From: Sphingomonas sp. NFR15
GTDB taxonomy: Bacteria; Pseudomonadota; Alphaproteobacteria; Sphingomonadales; Sphingomonadaceae
DNA: 64,000 nt
Direction of reading: 5' to 3'
Assembly: GCF_900103265.1 (NCBI RefSeq)
Contig: NZ_FMWX01000006.1
Location: 223,748 to 287,747 of the forward strand
Shown here: positions 44,642 to 53,368 of the stretch, piece after piece
How the letters are laid out: each line of letters opens with the position of its first letter
Numbering within the stretch: position 1 is the stretch's first letter
Made by a program: the position numbers and the translations under genes
Notes under the pieces: model-generated
Told to the model about the DNA's origin: nothing
The model's database searches: none
The model's input: only the letters and a program-made list of their open reading frames with translations

Positions 44642-44673
44642 GGCCCTCGCTCCGGGGGCATGGAGCGAGGGCC
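44642..44673 (-). terminator. Strong hairpin terminator
   Basis: GGCCCTCGCTCC (44642-44653) and GGAGCGAGGGCC (44662-44673) form a perfect 12-bp stem with an 8-base loop. On the minus strand the stem is followed by TTTCCTTTT, so termination of a leftward transcript is likely. Confidence 0.8.
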
Positions 44674-44790
44674 GACCGGCGTTCGTCACGCAGGCGGGGA
44701 GCGGAGCTTCGAGCAACAGGGGGAAATCTCGAAGTCCCCGCAACCGCAAGACCGATCTAGGCCCCCGAACCTGTCGCCACTATGAACGGC
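44642..44790 (-). ncRNA. Candidate structured small RNA downstream of lolA
   Basis: Minus strand, before the terminator: a hairpin CTTCGAG (stem 44734-44728) with a 14-base loop ATTTCCCCCTGTTG and closing CTCGAAG (44713-44707), extended by outer GCGGGGA/TCCCCGC pairing. The loop exposes five C, an anti-Shine-Dalgarno-type element. About 150 bases separate the likely 5' end from the terminator. It could instead be the 3' UTR of lolA. I see no protein-coding frame. Confidence 0.4.
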
Positions 44791-44859
44791 CGGGCCGGAT
44801 TCGGATGACATTCGCGTTATTGTGTTTCCCCCTGGAAATATTGTGTTGCGCGGGGAAGC

Positions 44860-45468
44860 TCAGCCTTTGGGCGATTTGCTGCGCGGGTCGTTCCAGCGGA
44901 ACATGCCGTCCGACACGGGGGCGTTGAAGCGTTCGTCGGACAGGCGGATGGTGGTGCGGTTGTTCTGCGAATCGAGCGCGACCCAGCCTTCCATCCGCAA
45001 CCCCGCCGGTGCGGCGGGGTCGCGCGTGAAGACCAGATTGATGCGGCCATATTCGGGGTGCTTGGGGTCGGTCGCGTCGATCGAGACGATGCGCGGATCG
45101 CCGCTGTCGACAACATGCGCGATGCCGCCGATATCGCGATCGGGGTTGAGCAGCACGCCGAGCGGGGTGGACCCGATCGGCCAGCGCTGCACCTGCCGCA
45201 CCGAATAATCGATGAAGGTGAGCGCCTTGCCGTCGCCGACGATCAGGATCGGCACGCCCTTTTGATATTGGAAACGGATCTTGCCGGGCTGCTTGAGCGT
45301 CAGCGTGCCGGTCACGACCTTGCCGTTGCGATCGGTCTGGGTGAAGGCGGCGGTCATCGTCTGTATGCTGCGCAGATGCTTCTGCACGAGCGCGAGATCC
45401 TCGTTCGCGGGCGCGGCGGCGATGAGGGCGGGCGCCGCGAGCAGCGCCCAGGCCGGAGAACGGATCAT
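44860..45468 (-). CDS. lolA: LolA-like outer-membrane lipoprotein carrier
   Basis: Periplasmic lipoprotein chaperone family, 202 aa with a signal peptide (about residues 1-18). Features: LRSIQTMTAAFTQTDRNGKV, GTLTLKQPGKIRFQYQ, LIVGDGKALTFIDYSVRQVQ and GRINLVFTRDPAAP. The pattern fits alphaproteobacterial LolA proteins. The gene is transcribed in the same direction as ftsK upstream, but a repeat separates them. Confidence 0.87.
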   Translation of the reverse strand: MIRSPAWALLAAPALIAAAPANEDLALVQKHLRSIQTMTAAFTQTDRNGKVVTGTLTLKQPGKIRFQYQKGVPILIVGDGKALTFIDYSVRQVQRWPIGSTPLGVLLNPDRDIGGIAHVVDSGDPRIVSIDATDPKHPEYGRINLVFTRDPAAPAGLRMEGWVALDSQNNRTTIRLSDERFNAPVSDGMFRWNDPRSKSPKG

Positions 45469-45604
45469 GTCAAAACTCCCGAAATTCTGCGGTCGCGCTT
45501 ACGCGGCGTGGCTTGAACCCGCTCTGAACCATCGTCAACAGAGGCTGCGGATCGCGTGCCCGCCGCAGTCGATGCGGAAATCGATGCCTCAGGACCGTGC
45601 ATAT

Positions 45605-45754
45605 CCCCCGTTCGTCCTGAGTAACCACCGAGTAGCCCGCAGGGCGTATCGAGGTGGTGTATCGAAGGACAGGCCCCGCGCGATTACCGTGCTTCGATAC
45701 GCTTTCGATACGGGCCTTCGGCCCTACTCAATCGCTACTCAGCACGAACGGGGG
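45605..45754. repeat. Long composite palindromic repeat (family A variant)
   Basis: Outer arms CCCCGTTCGTCCTGAGTA and TACTCAGCACGAACGGGG flank an inner set of inverted pieces (ACCACCGAGTAGCCC.., GTATCGAGGTGGTGTATCGA, CTTCGATACGCTTTCGATAC, GGGCCTTCGGCCC). At 150 bases it is nearly twice the usual unit, consistent with one element nested in another. It fills half of the 299-base gap between ftsK and lolA; the rest (45469-45604) shows no clear gene. Confidence 0.8.
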
Positions 45755-45767
45755 AAATCTCACCGCC

Positions 45768-48089
45768 TCAAACCGGATTCCCCTCGCGATCGCGCAGCAC
45801 TTCGCGGCGGCCGACATGGTCGGGGCGGCCGACGATGCCGTCCTTCTCCATTCGTTCGATCAGCCGCGCCGCCGAGTTGTAGCCGATGCGGAGCTGGCGC
45901 TGGAGCCACGAGGTCGACGCCTTCTGGCTTTCGCACACCAACTGGATCGCGCTGCGATATTGCTGGTCCTCGGCCGAATCCTCGCCGGCGGGCGCGCCGT
46001 CCATCGCGAAGCTCTCCTCGGGCTCCTCGGTGACCGACTGGATGTAATCGGGCCGCCCCTGCGAGCGCCAATGGTCAGCCACGGCATGAACTTCGTCGTC
46101 GGACACGAACGGGCCGTGGACGCGGACGATGCCCTTGCCGCCGGGCATGTAGAGCATGTCGCCCTTGCCGAGCAGTTGCTCGGCGCCCTGTTCGCCGAGG
46201 ATGGTGCGCGAATCGATCTTCGAGGTGACGTGGAAGGAGATTCGCGTCGGCAGGTTGGCCTTGATGACGCCGGTGATGACGTCGACCGAGGGCCGCTGAG
46301 TCGCCATGATGAGGTGGATGCCCGCCGCGCGCGCCTTCTGCGCGAGCCGCTGGATGAGGAACTCGACCTCCTTGCCGGCGGTCATCATCAGATCGGCGAG
46401 TTCGTCGACGATCACCACGATCTGCGGCAGGATCTGATAGTCGAGCGTCTCCTCCTCATAGGTCGGCGCGCCGGTTTCGGGGTCATAGCCGGTCTGGACC
46501 TTGCGCCCGAGCGGCTGGCCCTTGGCCTTGGCGGCGCGGACCTTGTCGTTGAAGCTGGCGAGGCTGCGCACGCCGACCGAGGACATCTGCCGGTAGCGAT
46601 CCTCCATCTGCTCGACCGCCCATTTGAGCGCGCGCACCGCCTTGGCGGGATCGGTGACGACCGGCGAGAGCAGATGCGGGATATCGTCGTACATGCTCAG
46701 TTCGAGCATCTTGGGATCGATCATGATCATCCGGCACTGGTCCGGGCGGAGCCGGTAGAGCAGCGACAGGATCATGCTGTTCAAGCCCACCGACTTGCCC
46801 GAGCCGGTGGTGCCCGCGACGAGCAGATGCGGCATCGGCGCGAGGTTGGCGATCACCGCGTCGCCGGCGATGTTCTTGCCGAGCACGAGCGGCAGCGAGC
46901 CGGGTTCGTCCTCGATCGCGTCGATCAGTTCGCGCAGGCCCACCATCTCGCGGCGCGCGTTGGGGAGTTCGATGCCGATCACGGTGCGCCCGGGAATCGT
47001 CGCGACGCGCGCCGAGATCGCCGACATATTGCGCGCGATGTCGTCGGCGAGCTGGATGACGCGGTTGGCCTTGATGCCGGGCGCCGGCTCGAGTTCGTAC
47101 ATCGTCACCACCGGGCCGGGGCGGACGTTGACGATCGAACCCTTCACATGGAAGTCGTCGAGCACCGATTCGAGCAGACGGGCGTTGCGTTCGAGCGCGG
47201 CCTTGTCGATCGGCCCGCCGGTCGGGGGCGGGGCCGGCTTGAGCAGGTCGATCGAGGGCAATTGCGAACTGTCGCCGAGATCGAACGAGGTCTGCTGCGC
47301 GCGCGGGCGCGGCGGCGCCGCGCTCGCCATCGTGCGGTCGCTGATGACCGGCGCGGGGCGGTCGTCCGGCATGGCGACCGGGCGCGGCACGCTGATGCGC
47401 GGCGTATCGGCGGGATCGCGCGTGACGACACGATCGGGCACGTCCTCGATCAGCCCGTCACGGTCGCGCTCGCGCAGGTCGGCGAGCGCCTTGATGCGGC
47501 TCGGAATGCTCGCGCCGTCGAGCCCGACGACAAAGCTCGACGCCCAGCACGCAAGCCCGGCGAGCCCGATCAGCGCGCCCAGCGCGCGCGCCGTCCACAG
47601 CATCGCTTGCTGATCGGGAACGAAGCCGACCGCGAAGCGCAGCGACTCGGCGATCGCGAGCCCCGCGAGCCCGCCCCAGCCGGCGGGCAGCCACAGCACC
47701 GCCGTCGCCGAGATCAGCGCGAGTGTCGTCCCCATCAGCACCACGCCGGCGGTCGCGAGCAGCAGCATCAGCCGCCAGCGCCCGACCGGCACGTCGCGCC
47801 ACAGCCGCAGCGCGATCAGCATCAGCACCGGCAGCATCAGCACGACGAGCGGGCCGAACAGGAAGAGCATCAGGTCCGCGCTCCACGCGCCGACCGGGCC
47901 GAGCCAGTTGCGCGCCGGCCCCGCCGAGGCGGTGTTGAACGAGGGATCGCCCGAATGATAGCTCGCCAGCGCGATCACGAACGCGACGACGGCGATCACG
48001 ATCGCCATCGCGCCGATCACGCGGGTGCTGCGCACCGCCCCAGCCTTCACCGTCTCACGCCATAGCGGCGGCTGCACGCGGCTCGCCAT
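45768..48089 (-). CDS. ftsK: DNA translocase FtsK
   Basis: Septal DNA pump for chromosome segregation, 773 aa. Four hydrophobic helices fill the first about 190 residues (IGAMAIVIAVVAFVIALASY; LMLFLFGPLVVLMLPVLMLI; and two more). A linker rich in Pro/Ala/Gln leads to the motor: GTTGSGKSVGLNSMILSLLY (Walker A), IVVIVDELADLMM (Walker B) and ATQRPSVDVITGVIK. The C-terminal gamma winged helix (STSWLQRQLRIGYNSAARLI) recognises KOPS-type sites. The frame remains open to 48788 but the ATG at 48089 gives the normal N-terminus. Confidence 0.95.
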   Translation of the reverse strand: MASRVQPPLWRETVKAGAVRSTRVIGAMAIVIAVVAFVIALASYHSGDPSFNTASAGPARNWLGPVGAWSADLMLFLFGPLVVLMLPVLMLIALRLWRDVPVGRWRLMLLLATAGVVLMGTTLALISATAVLWLPAGWGGLAGLAIAESLRFAVGFVPDQQAMLWTARALGALIGLAGLACWASSFVVGLDGASIPSRIKALADLRERDRDGLIEDVPDRVVTRDPADTPRISVPRPVAMPDDRPAPVISDRTMASAAPPRPRAQQTSFDLGDSSQLPSIDLLKPAPPPTGGPIDKAALERNARLLESVLDDFHVKGSIVNVRPGPVVTMYELEPAPGIKANRVIQLADDIARNMSAISARVATIPGRTVIGIELPNARREMVGLRELIDAIEDEPGSLPLVLGKNIAGDAVIANLAPMPHLLVAGTTGSGKSVGLNSMILSLLYRLRPDQCRMIMIDPKMLELSMYDDIPHLLSPVVTDPAKAVRALKWAVEQMEDRYRQMSSVGVRSLASFNDKVRAAKAKGQPLGRKVQTGYDPETGAPTYEEETLDYQILPQIVVIVDELADLMMTAGKEVEFLIQRLAQKARAAGIHLIMATQRPSVDVITGVIKANLPTRISFHVTSKIDSRTILGEQGAEQLLGKGDMLYMPGGKGIVRVHGPFVSDDEVHAVADHWRSQGRPDYIQSVTEEPEESFAMDGAPAGEDSAEDQQYRSAIQLVCESQKASTSWLQRQLRIGYNSAARLIERMEKDGIVGRPDHVGRREVLRDREGNPV

Positions 48090-48195
48090 GCTTCGAAGTT
48101 CCCTGAATGTTGGCTGTTGGTTCCGTCCGATCATCGCGCGGGACGGAGTCCGCGTCAAGTTTGCGGTGCCGTGATCGGGCGCTACGGTGCCGCGC

Positions 48196-49644
48196 ATGAA
48201 GCGCGCGCTGCCCCTATGCTTTGCCCTGTGTCTCGTCCTCGCCGTCCCCGCCGCCGCGCAGGCACCGGAGGCGGTGGACGCACGCGTCGCGGCGGCGCTC
48301 GCCACCGCGCCGGCGGGCACGCGAATCGGGCTGCTCGTGGTCGATGCCGATGGGCGCGAGCTGGTCGCGGTCCGTCCCGACGATCGCTTCGTCCCGGCCT
48401 CGAACACCAAGATCTTCACCACCGCGACCGCGTTCGCGATGCTCGGCGATCTGACCCGGCCCGATATCGAAGGCGGCGCGAGCGTGCGGATCGAGGGGCG
48501 TGACGTGGTGCTCGCCGGGCATGGCGACGCGCGGCTGTCGAGCGCCGCCGGTTGCACGGTCGATTGCCTCGCGACGCTCGCGGACGCCGTGGCGGCGAAG
48601 ACGCGGGTCGTGCGCGATGTGATCGGCGACGATAGCTGGTTCCCGGACCTGCGCTGGAGCCCCGGGATGAGCTGGAACACCATCCAGACCCGCTCGGGCA
48701 CCGGTGTTTCGGCGCTGACGCTCGACGACAACGAACTTCCGATCACGGTGACGCCCGCCGCCACGCTCGGCGCGGCGCCGCGCGTCACGGCCAGCCCCTA
48801 TTACACGGTGGAGAACGCCGCGATCACCGTGGCGGGCGGCGCGACCGCGATCGGCTTCGAGCGCGCGCCGAACCGCCCCGTGCTGCGGATCACCGGCACG
48901 ATCGCGCGCGGCGCCGCGCCGCTGCGCGACCGCCTCGGCATCGACGATCCCGCCGAGTACGCGGCGTGGACTTTTCGCGCCCTGTTGCGCGCGCGGGGCG
49001 TGACGGTGAGCGGGCACGCGACGGCGCGGCACCGGCCGCCCAGCCCCGGCGACGATCCCGCCCGGCGCGGCGGCGCGGCGATCGCGCACCCGCCCGAGCC
49101 GCCGGCGCTGGCGCGGCTGGTGCCACCGCCGCTCGCCGAGGACGTGCGGATCACCAACAAGACCAGCCAGAACCTCCACGCCGAACTGCTGCTGCGGCGG
49201 ATCGGGCGCGTGCGGGGCGGCGGCGCGATCGCCGACGGACAGGCGGCGGTGCGCGGCATGCTGGCGGAGGCGGGCGTGGCGCGCGCCGCGTTCGATCTTT
49301 ACGACGGATCGGGCATGTCGACCTACAACCGCGTCAGCCCGCGCGGCATGGTCGCGCTGCTGCGCTGGATTTCCGGCCAGCGCTGGGGCGCGGCGTGGCG
49401 CGAGACGTTGCCGGTCGGCGGGGCCGACGGCACGCTCGCGCGGCGGTTCGCCGGCACACCGCTCGACCATCGGCTGTTCGCCAAGACCGGCAGCCTCAAC
49501 GCGACCTCGGCGCTGTCGGGCTGGCTGATCGCCCGGAGCGGGCGCACGCTGACCTTCGCCCTGTTCGCCAACGACATTCCCGAGGGCGCGAGCGCCACCC
49601 CGGCGATCGACGCCGCGCTGGAGGCGGTGGCGGCAGCGAACTGA
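48196..49644 (+). CDS. dacB: D-alanyl-D-alanine carboxypeptidase/endopeptidase (PBP4 type)
   Basis: Periplasmic cell-wall peptidase of the S13 family, 482 aa with a signal peptide (about residues 1-22). Catalytic motifs: SNTK in VPASNTKIFTTA (Ser about 61), SxN-type in GSGMSTYNRVS and KTG in FAKTGSLNATSALSG. Family-typical DDSWFPDLRWSPGMSWNTIQ is present. A GTG three codons upstream is possible. Divergent from ftsK, with 106 bases between them. Confidence 0.92.
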   Translation: MKRALPLCFALCLVLAVPAAAQAPEAVDARVAAALATAPAGTRIGLLVVDADGRELVAVRPDDRFVPASNTKIFTTATAFAMLGDLTRPDIEGGASVRIEGRDVVLAGHGDARLSSAAGCTVDCLATLADAVAAKTRVVRDVIGDDSWFPDLRWSPGMSWNTIQTRSGTGVSALTLDDNELPITVTPAATLGAAPRVTASPYYTVENAAITVAGGATAIGFERAPNRPVLRITGTIARGAAPLRDRLGIDDPAEYAAWTFRALLRARGVTVSGHATARHRPPSPGDDPARRGGAAIAHPPEPPALARLVPPPLAEDVRITNKTSQNLHAELLLRRIGRVRGGGAIADGQAAVRGMLAEAGVARAAFDLYDGSGMSTYNRVSPRGMVALLRWISGQRWGAAWRETLPVGGADGTLARRFAGTPLDHRLFAKTGSLNATSALSGWLIARSGRTLTFALFANDIPEGASATPAIDAALEAVAAAN

Positions 49645-49723
49645 CGCGCCGCTGGCAAACGTTTCGTTAACCAACGATGGTTAGCAGTCGGGCGGGGCAG
49701 GGGGCAGACGGCGGCAGTTGACG

Positions 49724-50911
49724 ATGGACAGTCCGTTCGCCTTCCTGCTGCCCGCCTATATGGCGATCTTCACGATCGTGTTCGGGCTGGTGTGGCGCTG
49801 GTATCGGCGCGGCGCGGCCTGGTGGGCGTTCGGATTCCTGTGGGGCGCGGTCGGCTTCGCGATGCCGCTGTTCCCGCAGAGCGTGCAGGATGCTCCGCTC
49901 GGCGCGCTGGGCGCCGACGGCTGTTTCGCGCTGTCGTTCCTCGGCTATGGGCAGGGGCTGCTCCACCACATCGGCAGGCCGCATCGCCACCGCCTCGCGC
50001 GGCTGGGCATCGCCGCGGCGACGATGGCGGTGTGCGGCTATGCGATCTATGGCCCGCGCAACCAGCCGCTCGAATATGTCGCTTCGGATATCAGTTGCGG
50101 GCTGCTGCTGCTGCCCGTGCTGATCGCGATGCGCCGCCGCGTCACGCTGAAGATCGATCGCCTGCTGTTCGCGATCACCGCTTTGGTCGCGCTCGAAACC
50201 ACCGGGCGCGGGGTGTTCGTCACGCTCGCGCTGCTCGCCGGGCATCCGGCTTATCTGCGCACGATCTACGGGTTCGAGATGCAGTCGGTCGCGGCGATCC
50301 TCGGCATGGTGTGGGGGCTGGCGGCGCTCGCGGCGATCCTGCTCGATGTGGTCGCGGGCTATGCGCGCGACGCCATCACCGATCCGCTGTCGGGGCTGCT
50401 CAACCGGCGCGGTTTCGAACAGGCGCTGGCGGCGCTGCCGCTGGAGGGCTGCATGATCATCGGCGACATCGACCATTTCAAGAGCGTCAACGATCGCTTC
50501 GGGCATCTCGCCGGGGACGGCGTGATCGCCGGGCTGGCCGCGATCATCGCCGCCGCGCTGCCCCCCGGCGGCGTCGCCGCGCGGACCGGGGGCGAGGAGT
50601 TCGCGATCTTCCTGCCCGGCGCCGGGGCGGGGGAGGGCGCGCGGCTCGCGGGCGTGATCGGCCAGCGCTTCGCCGCCGCCGACCGGGGCGCGATCGACGT
50701 CGCCGCACCGCTGACCGCGAGCTTCGGCGTCGCGGCGAGCGAGGCGGCGGACCGCTTCTTCCTGGACGTCACCGCCCGCGCCGACGCGGCGCTGTACGCG
50801 GCCAAGGACGCCGGGCGGAACCGGACCGTCACGCACGAGCCGCAAATCGGCGCGCGCTTCGTGCCCGAGCTCGGCTTCCCGATGCTGCTGCGGGCCGCCG
50901 CGGCGGGCTGA
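49724..50911 (+). CDS. Membrane diguanylate cyclase (GGDEF)
   Basis: Makes cyclic di-GMP. The 395-aa protein has about six N-terminal hydrophobic helices (to residue about 215) and a C-terminal GGDEF domain (about 225-370): DPLSGLLNRRGFEQ, IIGDIDHFKSVNDRFGHLAG and the active-site RTGGEEFAIFLPG. The inhibitory RxxD site normally five residues before GGEEF is missing (GVAARTGGEEF), so product inhibition through that site is not expected. The input signal is unknown. Confidence 0.9.
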   Translation: MDSPFAFLLPAYMAIFTIVFGLVWRWYRRGAAWWAFGFLWGAVGFAMPLFPQSVQDAPLGALGADGCFALSFLGYGQGLLHHIGRPHRHRLARLGIAAATMAVCGYAIYGPRNQPLEYVASDISCGLLLLPVLIAMRRRVTLKIDRLLFAITALVALETTGRGVFVTLALLAGHPAYLRTIYGFEMQSVAAILGMVWGLAALAAILLDVVAGYARDAITDPLSGLLNRRGFEQALAALPLEGCMIIGDIDHFKSVNDRFGHLAGDGVIAGLAAIIAAALPPGGVAARTGGEEFAIFLPGAGAGEGARLAGVIGQRFAAADRGAIDVAAPLTASFGVAASEAADRFFLDVTARADAALYAAKDAGRNRTVTHEPQIGARFVPELGFPMLLRAAAAG

Positions 50912-51229
50912 GCCGCCCGACCGACACCGACACGCCCGCACCCCGCCGAGTCGCGCGAAGCGCCGGCGCGCGTCGGCCGGAAAACCGCCTGGACATGCGG
51001 CCACGCGCCGCGCTGTGCCCAATGCGCCACAGCCCCGCTCCGATCGTCGCGTTTTCCTGTCGGGCAATCATATTGAGTTGACTTTGATGCTGCGGCGCAA
51101 AACAACGCCCTACCCAGAAAAACTTTTGCCGCAGGATATTTCCGATGGCGGTTCGCTCTGGGTGATTCGTTACAATGGGGCGCGGCGCCGGAACAGGCGC
51201 ACGAACGATCGACAAGGGGGTTGTTCTTG
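50912..51229. other. 318-base intergenic region before the TauE-type permease
   Basis: The first about 150 bases are GC-rich without clear features. The right half is more AT-rich; TACAAT at 51171-51176 is a good -10 hexamer about 40 bases ahead of the permease ribosome site, but no convincing -35 accompanies it. No gene or repeat unit was found. Confidence 0.5.
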
Positions 51230-52063
51230 ATGACGGTGGAAATGACGGCGTGGCTCGTCCCGCTGATGGCGTTGTTGGCGGCGGGGCTCGCGGCCGGGTT
51301 CACGGCGGGCATATTCGGAGTCGGGGGCGGCTTCATCGTGGTGCCCGCGTTGGTGTATCTGCTGCCGCTGCTCGGCGGCGACAAATCGCAATATGCGCAT
51401 GTCGCGATCGGCACGTCGGCGGCGACGATCATCGTCACCTCGATCCGCTCGTTCCGCTCGCACGCCAAGCGCGGCGCGGTCGATATGGAAGTGCTCAAGA
51501 CCTGGGCGCCGTGGCTGGTGCTGGGCGATGCCGCCGGCGTCGTGCTGGCGGACCATGTCGACGGGCATATCCTGCTGCTGATCTTCGCGATCGGCGTGCT
51601 GCTGATGTCGGTCAACTTCCTCGTGCCCAAGCTCAGCAACTTCGTTATTTCCGATACCATGCCGGGCCTCGCGCCGCGCGTCGCGATCGCCGGGGGGCTC
51701 GGCACCTTCTCCTCGCTGCTCGGCATCGGCGGCGGCAGCATCGCGATCATGGTGATGACCTTGTGCGGCCGCTCGATCCACAAGGCGATCGCGACCGCGG
51801 CGGGCATCGGCGTGCTGATCGCGATCCCGACCGCGATCGGCTTCATGATCACCGGCTTCGGCGAGAAGGGGCTGCCGTGGGGATCGCTCGGCTACGTCAA
51901 TCTGCCGGCGACCTTCGCGATCGCCTCGATGTCGATCCTGACCGCGCCCTACGGCGTCGCGGTCGCGCACAATCTGCCGGCGGCGCCGCTCAAGAAGGTG
52001 TTCGGCCTGTATCTCGTCGTAATCTCGATGACGATGTTCATGAAGGCGCTGCATCTGCGCTGA
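51230..52063 (+). CDS. TauE/SafE-family membrane permease
   Basis: Putative sulfite/sulfonate exporter, 277 aa with about eight hydrophobic helices. The family repeats are visible: LAAGFTAGIFGVGGGFIVVP near the N-terminus and GGLGTFSSLLGIGGGSIAIM in the second half, together with YAHVAIGTSAATIIVTSIRS. AAGGGGG ten bases upstream supports the ATG at 51230. An exported aminotransferase gene follows 50 bases later on the same strand. Confidence 0.88.
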   Translation: MTVEMTAWLVPLMALLAAGLAAGFTAGIFGVGGGFIVVPALVYLLPLLGGDKSQYAHVAIGTSAATIIVTSIRSFRSHAKRGAVDMEVLKTWAPWLVLGDAAGVVLADHVDGHILLLIFAIGVLLMSVNFLVPKLSNFVISDTMPGLAPRVAIAGGLGTFSSLLGIGGGSIAIMVMTLCGRSIHKAIATAAGIGVLIAIPTAIGFMITGFGEKGLPWGSLGYVNLPATFAIASMSILTAPYGVAVAHNLPAAPLKKVFGLYLVVISMTMFMKALHLR

Positions 52064-52113
52064 ATCGCTCAACGATCTATTGGCAATTCTCACTTTTTCT
52101 CAGGGGCAAAACC

Positions 52114-53286
52114 ATGTCGGATAGCGTGATGGTGACGGAAGAGGTTCAGGACGATCTGTTGGGCCGCGGCTTCGGCCGGCGCGATCTCGCGCGGATCGCG
52201 GCGGTGTTCGGGGTCGGCGCGGCGGCGGCGACGCTCGGCCGCCCGGCCTGGGCGTCGGGCGGCGTGCCCGATCCCGCACCCACCGCGCGCGTGCGGATCG
52301 GTGCGAACGAATGCTGGACCGGCCCGTTCGCACCGGGTCAGAAAGCGGCGGCGGCGATCATCGCCAGCGGCAACCGCTATGCGCCGCACGACGAGCGCGG
52401 CGATTTCATCAAGGCGGTGATGGCGGTCGAGGGCGTGCCCTACGATCATGTCGCGCCCTGGCCCGGGTCGAGCGATCCGTTGTCGCGCGCGGTCGTCACC
52501 TTCTGCTCGCCGGGGCGCGGCCTCGTCACCGCCGATCCGACCTTCGAACTGGCGGGGCGCACCGCGCAGTGGCTCAAGGTGCCGGTCAAGGCGGTGCCGC
52601 TCACCAAGGACTATACCCACGACGTAAAAGCGATGGTCGCCGCCGATCCCAACGCCGGGCTTTATTATATCTGCACGCCCAACAACCCGACCGGCACGAT
52701 CACCCCGCTCGCCGACATCGAGTGGCTGCTCGACAACAAGCCCGCCGACGCGGTGGTGCTGATCGACGAGGCCTATACGCACTTCGCCGGCGTGCCGACC
52801 GCATCGTACCTCGCGCCCAAGCGCAAGGACGTGATCGTGATGCGGACCTTTTCGAAGATCTTCGGGATGGCCGGCATGCGGATGGGCTTCATCATGACCA
52901 ACCCGGACAATCTGATGAAGATGATGCGCTACGACGGCGGCATGCAGTCCGGCGCGCTGCCGCTGCCCTCGCTCGCCTGCGCGACCGCCAGCCTCACCGC
53001 CGCGCCGCTGATCGCGCAGCGCCGCGCCGAGATGCGGACCGCGCGCGGGCTGACGCTCGATCACCTCAAGAAATACAAGGGGATCGAGGTCAAGCCGACC
53101 GAAGCCAACATGTTCATGATCGACTGGAAGACCAAGCCCGCGCGCGACGTGCAGGCGGCGTTCCGCAAGCAGAGCATCGAGATCGGTCGCTCGTGGCCGA
53201 TCTGGCCGACGGTCAGCCGCATCACCGTCGGCTCGGCCGCCGAGATGAAGGACTTCTGCACCGCGCTCGACAAGATCATGGCGTGA
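52114..53286 (+). CDS. Predicted Tat-exported HisC-like aminotransferase
   Basis: PLP fold-type I enzyme, 390 aa, with [31 protein letters not shown] and PLP-Lys in [17 protein letters not shown], resembling histidinol-phosphate aminotransferases. Unusually, residues about 18-48 ([20 protein letters not shown].. ending AWASG) look like a twin-arginine signal peptide, placing the folded, cofactor-loaded enzyme in the periplasm. A cytoplasmic hisC exists elsewhere in the window (34207). Its substrate is unknown; the neighbouring permease suggests a linked transported compound. Confidence 0.85.
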   Translation: MSDSVMVTEEVQDDLLGRGFGRRDLARIAAVFGVGAAAATLGRPAWASGGVPDPAPTARVRIGANECWTGPFAPGQKAAAAIIASGNRYAPHDERGDFIKAVMAVEGVPYDHVAPWPGSSDPLSRAVVTFCSPGRGLVTADPTFELAGRTAQWLKVPVKAVPLTKDYTHDVKAMVAADPNAGLYYICTPNNPTGTITPLADIEWLLDNKPADAVVLIDEAYTHFAGVPTASYLAPKRKDVIVMRTFSKIFGMAGMRMGFIMTNPDNLMKMMRYDGGMQSGALPLPSLACATASLTAAPLIAQRRAEMRTARGLTLDHLKKYKGIEVKPTEANMFMIDWKTKPARDVQAAFRKQSIEIGRSWPIWPTVSRITVGSAAEMKDFCTALDKIMA

Positions 53287-53368
53287 TGGACCGGACGATG
53301 CCGCGCTTCGGCGCGGTATCGCCACGGGGGTGACGCGCGACTCACTTGGCGCTAGTCGGCATCGTACC

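Noticed and set aside
44642..44790. Interpretation as 6S RNA
   Set aside because: It is structured and of similar length, but I could not see the promoter-mimicking central bubble, and the expected zapA/fau neighbours are absent. It is kept only as an unnamed small RNA candidate.
48090..48788. N-terminal extension of ftsK to 48788
   Set aside because: The extension is Ser/Thr/Pro-rich, lies antisense to the PBP4-type gene and lacks ribosome-site support. The ATG at 48089 gives the normal FtsK start just before the membrane helices.
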